Assembly: GCA_026936325.1 (NCBI GenBank)
Contig: JAPTHN010000003.1
Span: 40,998,011-41,062,010 of the forward strand
Direction: 5' to 3'
DNA from: Platynereis dumerilii
Lineage: Eukaryota > Annelida > Polychaeta > Phyllodocida > Nereididae
Length of the DNA: 64,000 nucleotides
Both the position numbers and the translations under genes were made by a program. The notes beneath the pieces are model-generated. The model was not told the DNA's origin. It ran no database searches and worked only from the letters and a program-made list of their open reading frames with translations. This document shows positions 55,787 to 64,000 of the stretch, piece by piece; position 1 is the first letter of the stretch, and every line of letters begins with the position of its first letter.

Positions 55787-56159
55787 CACTAACGAATATC
55801 AGCCGAAGAGAAAGCATTTTCTTGAGATATCACTGATCAAATGCGATGTGGACAGTAGGGATGGGTTGTAATGAAGCACTTTATGCACTAAGAACTATGA
55901 CATTACTACGTTGATTTCTAATTTGACATCCAACATTTTATACAACTTATACTTTCATGACAATTCTTTGAAAGCACTTCACAATATTCATACAACAACT
56001 TTTGCAGTCAGGTTACCCATTGTTCAAATATTATAGTCTCGCAGTGCCACTGTGTGCATGCACACAAGGACACATACAATAAACATGTTACATTTAAGCC
56101 AAAACATAACCCCATCCATAGCTTCACTGACTTCAAGGCACTCTTCTCTCCATCGGGCG

Positions 56160-56610
56160 TTCTAGTGTACTATAATTATTGTACAAACACTTTAAATTGC
56201 TATATTGTACAAACAATACAGTACGTTGTACAAACAATTTACTACATTGTACAAACGATTTACTACATTGTAACAATTTACTACATTGTACAAACAATAT
56301 GGTGTATTGTGCAAACAATATACTAAATTGTACAAACAATAACTATACTAAATTGTACAAATGGTTTACTACATTGTACAAACGAAATAGTATGTTGTAC
56401 AAATAATGTACTATATTGTAAAAACAATGTACTATATTGTACAAACAATGTACTATATTGTATAAACGATATACTACATTGTATAAACAATTTACTACAT
56501 TGTACAAACAATTTAGTACATTGTACAACAATTTACTACATTGTACTAACAATATAGTATGTTGTACAAACAATATAGTAAATTGTACAAACGGTTTACA
56601 TGAGCATTGC
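56160..56610. repeat. 21-bp minisatellite ATTGTACAAACAATTTACTAC
   Basis: Some 20 units are present, with variants (GTACAAACGATT, AATATGGTGT). The unit contains the palindromic word TTGTACAA. Because 21 is a multiple of three, frames stay open on both strands; these frames are not genes. Confidence 0.95.
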
Positions 56611-56724
56611 TCATGAAGCTCCAGTGTTCCACTGAAAATTTGGTTACCCACCTGGGAAGAACTTATCTAGAGGCCCAACGCTTTCAATATGTACCTAAAT
56701 GCCAAAGTGAGAAGATGGCAGCAC

Positions 56725-57180
56725 CTGCACTGCACCCAAAAGATAAGTCCAGTACAGGATAGGAGCAATGCAGAATACGAGCAGTGCAGGATAGGAGCAG
56801 TGCAAAGGGAGTTGTGCCGGATAGGAGCAACTGGTACAGAGGGAGTAGTGCTGGATAGGAGCAGCACAGAGGGAGTAGTGCTGGATAGGAGCAGTGCAGA
56901 TGGAGCAGTGCAGGATAGGAGCAATGCAGAATATGAGCAGTTTGGGATATGGGCAGTGCAGAATAGGAGCAGTGCAGAGGGAGTAGAGCAGGATAGGAGC
57001 AGTGCAGAAAAGCAGTAGTGCAGGATAGGAGTTGCGCAGGATAGGAGCAGCGCAGAGGGAGTAGTGCAGGATAGGAGTAGTGCTGAATAGCAGTAATGCA
57101 GAATAAGAGTGGTTCCATATACGTGTAGGAGCAGTGCAGGATTGGAGCAATGCAGCATAGGAGCAGTGCAGTCGGGAGTT
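56725..57180. repeat. 15-16-bp minisatellite GCAGGATAGGAGCAGT
   Basis: About 28 units; GAGCAG recurs every 14-18 bases, usually 16. Long frames on the minus strand (up to 178 codons, rich in CSYPALL) are repeat artefacts. Confidence 0.95.
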
Positions 57181-57225
57181 ACTATTTTTCAACTCATTAA
57201 TTTTCAGGCCCTCAACTATTGAGAA

Positions 57226-57345
57226 GCCCAATTAGCTCAGTTGGTAGAGTAGTGGATTCGCATTGGTATGTGCATGAGTTCGAATACTACCTAATTTTGG
57301 CAGATAATTCGGTAGACGGAAAGATAGATGTTTCATCACACATTC
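57226..57345 (+). mobile_element. tRNA-like SINE head
   Basis: GCCCAATTAGCTCAGTTGG (from 57226) gives an A box and GAGTTCGAATAC (57276-57287) a B box. The T stem does not pair and the acceptor stem only partly pairs, so it is not a functional tRNA gene. The downstream body is not matched to the other SINEs. Confidence 0.65.
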
Positions 57346-57518
57346 TTCCTTTTGAGTTATTAAACTCAGTTCACCTGCCTTCCTTCAGTAGTTCATAGAT
57401 CCTTCTACTTATAGGGCTACTGCATTCACAACAGCAAACTACAATCCTTTTTTTTTAAGAATCTTTTATTTTACTGATCTCCCAATGTGCTCCAGGGTCG
57501 GGGCACATCAACACGGTT

Positions 57519-57914
57519 ATGATCACGTCACATTTTGCTGTCTGGCTGCATAAGAGAAGATGCAGACTAATCTCTTATGCCTCAGATTTAAGCTCAATAG
57601 TATTGGTGACATTCATGCAAAATTCTGTGTTGCTCATGCAATGTTTTCACACAGCATTGAGTAAAATTAGTAGATGTGAAAAGCGTCCCAATGTGCCTCG
57701 GTTCCCCAATACGATAACCAAACTAGAATTCGTGTCGCAAGCGGAACGTACGGGAGTTCGCCGCACGCAGATAGATATCGATGTAAAAGACTCGAGAGAG
57801 TGTCGCAGCGAGACTCACGCAGATCTCGAGGAAAACAAGAAATTCTGCTGTCAATGCATGATTGGGAAAACAGTGAAATCCAACATTCCTTTAGATCTGC
57901 AGGATTTCAGCTGA
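57519..57914 (+). other. Unassigned 131-codon open frame, CpG-rich second half
   Basis: The stretch from 57660 to 57860 has many CpGs (AGCGGAACGTACGGGAGTTC) and unusually balanced composition. The frame there is charged (CEKRPNVPRFP, IDIDVKDSRECRSETH, LEENKKFCCQC). It has no recognisable domain, signal peptide or poly(A) signal. It could be an exon, a promoter-proximal region or an old repeat. Confidence 0.25.
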
Positions 57915-58183
57915 AGTACAGCAATCTCGTAGATTTGTAAGACCTTAAACAAGTCCGTCAGATTCGCAGGACAAGTCGGTGGGAAACTCAGTGCCTTGTT
58001 TTGCAATATAGATTGAGTTACAGACTCGAGGCCGGCAATAAAATTTATGTCATCCTAGTGCTGTGTTTCTTTCACATTTCATGGATCACAATACAGATCG
58101 TTTTTATGCCATTTATAGGTCTGAAAATAAGATAACTTCGAAATAACGTGCAAGCACTTTAACAGCTGCTTGTAGATAGACTT

Positions 58184-58185
58184 AG

Positions 58186-58237
<52 letters not shown>

Positions 58238-58240
58238 CAC
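58184..58240 (+). repeat. TATC microsatellite
   Basis: About 13 pure CTAT units directly before the polypyrimidine tract. Confidence 0.95.
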
Positions 58241-58395
58241 ATGTTTATCCTCCCTCCCTCCCCTCCCTTTTTTCCTTCCTACTTTCCTTTCTTTTTTCGT
58301 TCCTTCATTCGTTCCTTCATCCCTTCCTTCATTCCTTCCTGCCTTCCTTCATACGATCCTTCTGTCATCCCTTCCTTCATTCTTTCTATTGAATC
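58241..58395 (+). repeat. Polypyrimidine tract (CCTT/CTTCAT repeats)
   Basis: Roughly 150 bases are almost wholly C and T, made of TTCCTTCATTCC-like units. Such tracts can form triplex structures. The 73-codon frame over it is an artefact. Confidence 0.9.
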
Positions 58396-58399
58396 TGAC

Positions 58400-59830
58400 T
58401 GCTGCTGTTGGTGCTGGTTTCATGGAGCTGCATGGTCATTTGAAATTCGCGCAAAAAAATGAACATTTTAGTTTCGTAAATAAAAATTTTAATGTCACAG
58501 AAGTTTACCAAAAGTTGATGGCAGCAAGATAAAATTATATTGAGACTGTATGCTCAGTTTCAAGGTGATAGGTGAAATAGTGCGACTTCCTATATGGTCG
58601 GAGGCTGACTGAAAATTCCTCCTGCTATACAGGCTGCAAGCAGTTTTAAAAATCCTACATTGGATTTTAAAATTGGACTCTGGATTTCTTCTACTTGAAA
58701 TAAGCTTTAATTTGAGCCTATTGCCAAACCTGTAGACAAAATACAGATTTTTCCTGATAAGTTTTTGTGTTTCAAATGGCTTGAATTGGTTTAAATACTG
58801 CAAATCTGCAGGCATCTTCCAGGGAAGCTACAGTCTGTCACTCTGGTACAACACTTAGGAGTAAAGGATGCGGACCAAGTAGCTGCAGACCCAGATTAAT
58901 GCGGACCAGACAGATTGAAGACAAAATCGGCCTATATTTTTTAAGCAATGGCACTCAACTAGCACTGACTAAAGCGCCGTGAATAGGCTTGCCTATTTCT
59001 GCACCGTTTTTTTGGTCCACATACTTAGTATACTTGGAATGCCTGTTTATCAACTTGCTTACTAAAGTTCAGAAATAGGCTTTAATATTACTTATTTAGA
59101 AGTAATAATAATCCACTTTTTAAAAATTGTTTGGTATATATATAGTCTGAAAGTTGAATGTAGTTATGTGTGACAGAGACAACATATTCTTTTTTTTATT
59201 GGCCAATAGACCTATTTCACTGAATGTGTTGAACATTTGCCCCAAATAACTTCTAGGTCATTCCATGATTCTTAATTTGCTTTCCGCACATGGAAGATGT
59301 ATGCCCATTAAACCTAAAAACACTACTTCCAAAATTTAATCTGAAAGAATTAGGAAGTTATAAAGCCTCAACAGTGCTCAAAGTTACATGAAACAATACC
59401 CATGGAAAGTGCCCTGCGTTCATGTTTCTTGAGGTTGTATAATAATATGATCTCAGGGAACAACAGGAGAGTTGCAGCAATTATTAAGGTTGTGAGCTCA
59501 TCTAAAGGCAGCATTAAAGCATGTAATCTGAATTGGCATGGGGACAAACAATGCTATGATTAATTTTGGACTCAGGCTTGGAAGGCTCAGCAACTGCCAT
59601 AAGGGAACTTTCACTTGTGGTGCAGAGGGTTTCAAAACTGAACAATTGGACCTCACAGGAGATGAAGGACTGCATCCTCTATTTATCCTTAAATTGACAT
59701 TTGGTTCCCGAATATAATTATTAATTTAATTACATTTATTGATTGTATTATTTTCAAAATACGTAAAATGGTGTGATAAGCACGAATAAATGGTATATAT
59801 ATATATTAAAAGGCATTAAAAATACTCCAG
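58400..59830. other. No gene recognised
   Basis: AT-rich DNA. The 106-codon minus-strand frame at 58495-58815 has no recognisable features. Confidence 0.4.
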
Positions 59831-59839
59831 CTTGGAGAC

Positions 59840-60055
59840 ACCTTGGGTGGACCAATCATAGGCAAGGGCGGGAAATCTATCAGCCAATGAAATTTTAAGA
59901 GCACTGACACCAAGCACCACTTTTCCCCTAGTGTTTACTGAGATAACCGTTCCTGAAATTAGTCTATTAGTTCAGGTACTTCCAACAGCCAATAAGAACA
60001 GATTGAGTTTCAACCAATAGGAGAGGATCATCTTTAAATATTAATATTCAGTTTA
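59840..60055 (+). promoter_or_regulatory. Cluster of CCAAT boxes before a TTTAAATA box
   Basis: ACCAATCATA (59861), AGCCAATGAA (59882), AGCCAATAAG (59988) and AACCAATAGG (60013) all have the same orientation and are followed by CTTTAAATATTAATATT at about 60031. The arrangement looks like a CCAAT-type promoter. However, part of the sequence just downstream is a dispersed repeat, and no convincing gene follows. Confidence 0.3.
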
Positions 60056-60109
60056 AAGAACTGTCACACCTTGCAGCAAATATACTTTGATCAAGAAATG
60101 AAAGGGCAG

Positions 60110-60260
60110 TTATTCAAAAGACATGACTTAAAGTGCAATTATATTCAAATCTGGCAATCAGAAGTGGGTCTTGCAATCAATTGGATTACAGAGAGTGCCA
60201 TTCTTTGGCTTGGATCAAATGCAATTGAAAATACACATTCAATTGGATGGCACCTCCAGA
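60110..60260 (+). repeat. Diverged copy of the 6.7-kb tandem repeat unit
   Basis: AAGTGCAATTATATTCAAATC, GGCAATCAG, GTCTTGCAATCAATTGGATT and ACAGAGAGTGCCATTC parallel 6795-6875. The 96-codon frame at 60071-60361 therefore lies mainly in repeat DNA. Confidence 0.55.
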
Positions 60261-60463
60261 TTACAGCCTACACTTCCAATTCATGGCTTTTGAAGAGATC
60301 AATTGTCTTGACAATAAAAAAATATTTATTTTATCACAAAGATAGAATGAAACTGAATTAGTGTGATTGTACTTAATAAAGAAGAATAACAAATCCTCTT
60401 ATTGTAAAAATGTGCTATTTAACATCATTTAGCATCAACAATGCACAAAAAAAGTATAGGCCA

Positions 60464-60919
60464 ATGCATTTTCAACGAATTCTCAGCAATGAATAAATCT
60501 ATCTCCATGAAAAAACGAAATAATACAGTCTAAGATATGGGAATTCTAAAGAGCCTAAAATTTTAATTTTATCCCTAACAGAAGTGTCCGAAAAACTATT
60601 GGAAAGACATGAGCCAATCATGGACCAGGTAGCATGAACCTAGGATCTTGACCAATCAGAATCCCTTTTACATTTACACCATGACTGATATATGCATTTT
60701 CAACGAATTCTCAGCAATGAATAAATATATCTCCATGAAAAAACGAAATAATATAGTCTATGAATTGAGGATTCTAAAGAGCCTAAAAATTTTAATTTTA
60801 GCCCTAACAGAAGTGTCCAAAAAGCTATCAGAAAGACATGAGCCAATCATGAACCAGGTAGCATGAACCTAGGATCTTGACCAATCAGAATCCCTTTTAC
60901 ATTTACACCATGGCTGAGT
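60464..60919 (+). repeat. 228-bp tandem duplication
   Basis: ATGCATTTTCAACGAATTCT occurs at 60464 and 60692, and the two 228-bp units agree at most positions through CCTAGGATCTTGACCAATCA and CATTTACACCATG. GAGCCAATCATG and GACCAATCAG (CCAAT boxes) are in both units. Confidence 0.95.
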
Positions 60920-60929
60920 CTGTGTGTAA

Positions 60930-62395
60930 CACTGAGGGAGCAGTCAGTGAATGTAACTGAATTTATGAATGTTGATAAAACACTGGAATTTGTCCTTTTC
61001 CTCGAAATATTTACCAAATTACCACTTAACTTTGTCAGGTACAACCTTAAAGACATAACAAAATAAATTTAACATGTAAGAAAGAAATTTTAAAACTTTA
61101 ATTTTCCATGTCAATATGAATTACTGGCTGCTCCCGCGTGAATAAACACCCATTTGGTTGAAAACTAAAACCTTAATATTAAATAAACCAGAATCACAAG
61201 AAGAAAAAGTCATTACCACGCCTCTTTTATGCATCATGTTAGTCCCTTGAATCAAAAAAACACTTTGGAAAGTGTTCCCTTGTCTCTGACAAGCGATCCA
61301 AAAATTTCTGACAATCATACCAATCCCTGAGGGAGAGAGCTGGCTCTCTCCCAATTATCAGTTTCTTAGTCCACTAAAATGACGAGTTTCATAGCTCATA
61401 TATAAAGAGAAAAACCAAGAAGATGATTTGTATCATCAGCTCTGAAAAGTCATAAGTTACTAACACTTGTTGCAAGGGCCTTGTCTCATCCATGTCTCAT
61501 CAGAAGGACTTCTTCAGAAGTCTGCTGGCCATGTTCAAGGGTAACCCTGACAACCCAAGAGTTTTGCGTTGAGATTAAAGGAACAACGCAGATCAAAGCT
61601 ATGCAAAGTTACCTCCTTCTTTCCTCTTCTTGCCTTTTGTGATCTCATGGTTCGCATCATCACAGTTTAGTTAACTCTCATCAATCTGACATTTAAAAGT
61701 TTAAAATAATGTGCAAGCACTTTAAGCAGAGCGAAATGTCAACATAATATAGGCCTACCAAGCAGGGGTAGCTGCCCTACTTAAAATATAGCAGTAGACC
61801 AACAGTGGATCCAGACTGTCACGGCTGAATGCACAAGCCAGCCACATGGCCAAGTGCATTGTAAACATGCTGCATGCAAATTCAGCTGACCTTTGACCCT
61901 GTGAAAAGAAGCCTATTTGTTTTCTTTATTAATTTGTATTGTAACAGTGGGGGCTGTGGGGCACCAAAAGTTTATCATCGTGATTTAAATTTCAGGAGAG
62001 GCTGTATGCCAAGTTTGAATGAGATTGGTAAGCAGGGGTACCCACTGTTATGGTCATAAGTTTTGGCAAAATTTCTTCAGTAAGAGCTAGTGCTTCGCGC
62101 TGCTAAAAATAGGAAAATTGAAAACCTCTAATCCTGTTATATTGACAGCCCAGTCAACGTGTACCTGTCTGTGTCATGTCTGTCCACCCATCCCTGTGCC
62201 AGTTTCATCCTCTCCTCAACTCCTTAATTTGATTTCCCCTTTAGCATTTCTCAAGTTGTGTTGCTTTTTGACGCAATCGTTCTCATCATTCAATTTCATC
62301 CAAAATTACATTTACCATACATCATGCTTTGACATTCTTGAGCTTTTAATTCTTCACACATGCATTTTTGGAGCTATATTTTTTGTTAGAAATTA
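60930..62395. other. No gene recognised
   Basis: AT-rich DNA with short frames only (up to 94 codons at 62118-62402); none has recognisable features. Confidence 0.4.
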
Positions 62396-62399
62396 CACA

Positions 62400-63265
62400 T
62401 AGCCTACACAAGTGTAAGAAATCACACATTCACGAATTGCCCATTTGGGGATGTGGCATTTCTAACACTTTTCTGGCTCGTGAATGTGTCAAATATATGC
62501 AAGATATTTCATAAACAAAAGTGTCAGATAATACACATAGACGAATCTGATGTACTTGCTAGATATTTCATATACAACACTCTAAAAAATTTCAGACAAA
62601 ATTGGTTTTTTAGATTCAAAATGGTTTTTTGAAAAACCAAATTTCAATGCAAAAAACCAACATGGATTTTTTTAAAACCAAATTTCAATGCAAAAAACCA
62701 ACATGGATTATTGCATTGAAATTTGGTTTTTCAAAAAACCATTTTGAATCTAAAAAACCAATTTTGTCCCGACATTTTTTAGAGTGGAGAGTGTTGTATA
62801 ATCCACATAGCCGAGTCTGATGTATATGCAAGATACTTCATAGGCCTATACAAGAGTGTTGTATAATCCACATAGACAAATCTGATGTGTATGCAGGATA
62901 ATTCATATACAAGATAGTTGTATAATCCACATAGACAAATCTGATGTGTATGCAGGATAATTCATATACAAGATAGTTGTATAATCCACATAGACAAATC
63001 TGATGTGTATGCAGGATAATTCATATACAAGATAGTTGTATAATCCACATAGACAAATCTGATGTGTATGCAGGATAATTCATATACAAGATAGTTGTAT
63101 AATCCACATAGACAAATCTGATGTGTATGCAGGATAATTCATATACAAGAGTGTTGTATAATACACATAGACGAATCTGATGTACTTGCTAGATATTTCA
63201 TATACAAGAGAGTTGTATGATCCACATAGACAAATCTGATTTTTAGCAAGATATTTCATATAGAG
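62400..63265 (+). repeat. 59-bp satellite array
   Basis: Units contain GTTGTATAATCCACATAGAC, AAATCTGATGTGTATGCAGG and ATAATTCATATACAAGA. CTGATGTGTA recurs at exactly 59-bp intervals at 62882, 62941, 63000, 63059 and 63118, and those central units are identical. Outer units are diverged (CTTGCTAGATATTTCATA type). A MITE interrupts the array at 62579-62790. Confidence 0.95.
62577..62790. mobile_element. Palindromic MITE inserted in the 59-bp satellite
   Basis: The ends are CACTCTAAAAAAT at both sides (inverted). The arms continue with GACAAAATTGGTTTTTTAG and ATGGTTTTTTGAAAAACCAA for about 80 bp. The centre has a direct repeat of CAATGCAAAAAACCAACATG. Satellite sequence resumes on the right with GAGAGTGTTGTATAATCC. 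Confidence 0.9.
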
Positions 63266-63273
63266 TCAAGGAT

Positions 63274-63873
63274 GGTAAATCCGTCCACTTTTGGCTGAAA
63301 CTGTATTTCCAGAAAAACGGTACAAGATATAAAAAATAAAAATTAGTCCTTTGGAAAGGACATATTCCGTATTACCAACTACAGTAATAAAAAGTCAATT
63401 ATTTAAATAATTTTTGCTGGAACCATGGAAACAAAATTTGAAGGTTGAGACATCTAAATTCGTCCACCCTACTGGTAAATCCGTGCAGCAAGGATGGTAA
63501 ATCCGTCCATAGAGCATGATGCAGCCCACACCTATCATATCTAATTATTTTTTCATGTTTTGCAATTTATTAAGTCTTACAAAGGTTTTTGAAATGATTA
63601 ACTTATTGCACTTGTAATAGGCCTAGATGAATTGAATAACAGAGGTCAAATTAAATTTGAATAATTTCAATTAACCACCTCTATCACAATTAAAGAAAAA
63701 TTAAATCCAATCAAAGGGTTAAACTGTTCCTTTTTAAATCTGTAATCAGTGGTATGCCATTTGTAAATATTAAAAGTCATAAAAGTACTCCAAAGGTTAA
63801 TTTTATGGGGGTGGACGGATTTACAAACCCAAGATCAGTCCACTTTTGAAATTTAGATGGTAATTCCGTCCAC
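63274..63873. mobile_element. Element with iterated GGTAAATCCGTCCAC
   Basis: The motif occurs on the plus strand at 63274, about 63453 (TAAATTCGTCCAC), 63474 (GGTAAATCCGTGCA), 63495 and 63859 (GGTAATTCCGTCCAC), and on the minus strand at 63811-63824. ACTTTTG commonly follows. The last 100 bases of the window are AT-rich and the right end of the element may lie at or beyond about 63900. Confidence 0.6.
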
Positions 63874-64000
63874 TTTCAATTCCATTGTATTTCCTCTCAA
63901 TAAATCAGAATTTTGCAAATCCGGCAAGAATAATATAATTTTGTATCTCATTTACTGCTTTTTATCTTAAATTCATTTATTTGATAAAGAAAATAGGCCT

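Noticed and set aside
56343-57231. Long minus-strand frames of 102-178 codons
   Set aside because: They lie wholly on the 21-bp and 15-16-bp minisatellites, whose periods keep several frames open at once.
57226-57300. A possible tRNA gene
   Set aside because: A and B boxes are present, but the T stem does not pair and the acceptor stem pairs only partly; it fits a SINE head.
1-64000. CRISPR arrays, bacterial operons, LTR retroelements or Polintons
   Set aside because: Direct repeats here are continuous satellites without regular spacers, and no LTR pair, retroviral or capsid-like protein segment was recognised.

Overview
The window reads as non-coding-dominated nuclear DNA of an animal, most likely a marine invertebrate deuterostome such as an echinoderm. 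The reasons are the AT-rich composition, metazoan-type splice signals, tRNA-derived SINEs with an internal body ending in TCTATC-type tails, CR1/L2-like LINE 3' ends, PIF/Harbinger, hAT-like and Tc1-like DNA transposon traces, many TATC/GATA microsatellites, and very frequent AGGCCTA words. The last point rests on familiarity with echinoderm sequence, not on a test, so the group assignment is tentative. There is no operon-like arrangement, and no LTR element, Polinton or CRISPR array was seen.

One convincing host gene is present: a 125-codon minus-strand reading frame at 46408-46785. It encodes a secreted, six-cysteine EGF-like precursor with a dibasic site and a 57-residue acidic tail. Its upstream DNA (47100-47285) holds a TATA-like box, a POU octamer, a perfect CRE and a CACGTG E-box. 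Two weaker host-gene candidates are a possible spliced, probably decayed THAP-type domain (about 6980-9550, plus strand) and an open, GC-balanced segment at 1801-2074. Almost all other open frames are short or are products of simple repeats.

Layout. 0-6.6 kb: simple repeat, SINE, a dispersed repeat and a 2.2-kb inverted-repeat element with a 200-bp tandem array. 6.6-10 kb: possible THAP exons among repeats. 10-20 kb: small foldback elements, microsatellites, a TTAA element end and a minus-strand SINE. 20-30 kb: a 1-kb TIR element, a SINE, a Harbinger element with a transposase fragment, a hAT-like MITE and several foldbacks. 30-39 kb: GATA arrays, dispersed repeats, a LINE 3' end, a SINE and a TTAA element. 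39-46 kb: a motif-iterated element containing a roughly 140-bp tandem array, then a 2.1-kb palindrome built from 335-bp subrepeats. 46-48 kb: the secreted-peptide gene. 48-57.3 kb: a long-TIR element beginning CACAGTG, minisatellites of 14, 21 and 15-16 bp, a TTA-flanked MITE, a LINE end and a Tc1-like end. 57-64 kb: a SINE head, a polypyrimidine tract, a CCAAT cluster, a 228-bp duplication, a 59-bp satellite split by a MITE, and another motif-iterated element.

The most unusual theme is a set of elements that repeat their own short motif several times in both orientations. Those near 39.8-41.9, 43.3-45.3 and 63.3-63.9 kb share an ATTCCGT-like core. They look like one fast-diversifying group of non-autonomous transposons. 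This is inference from reading by eye; no alignment or database search was run.
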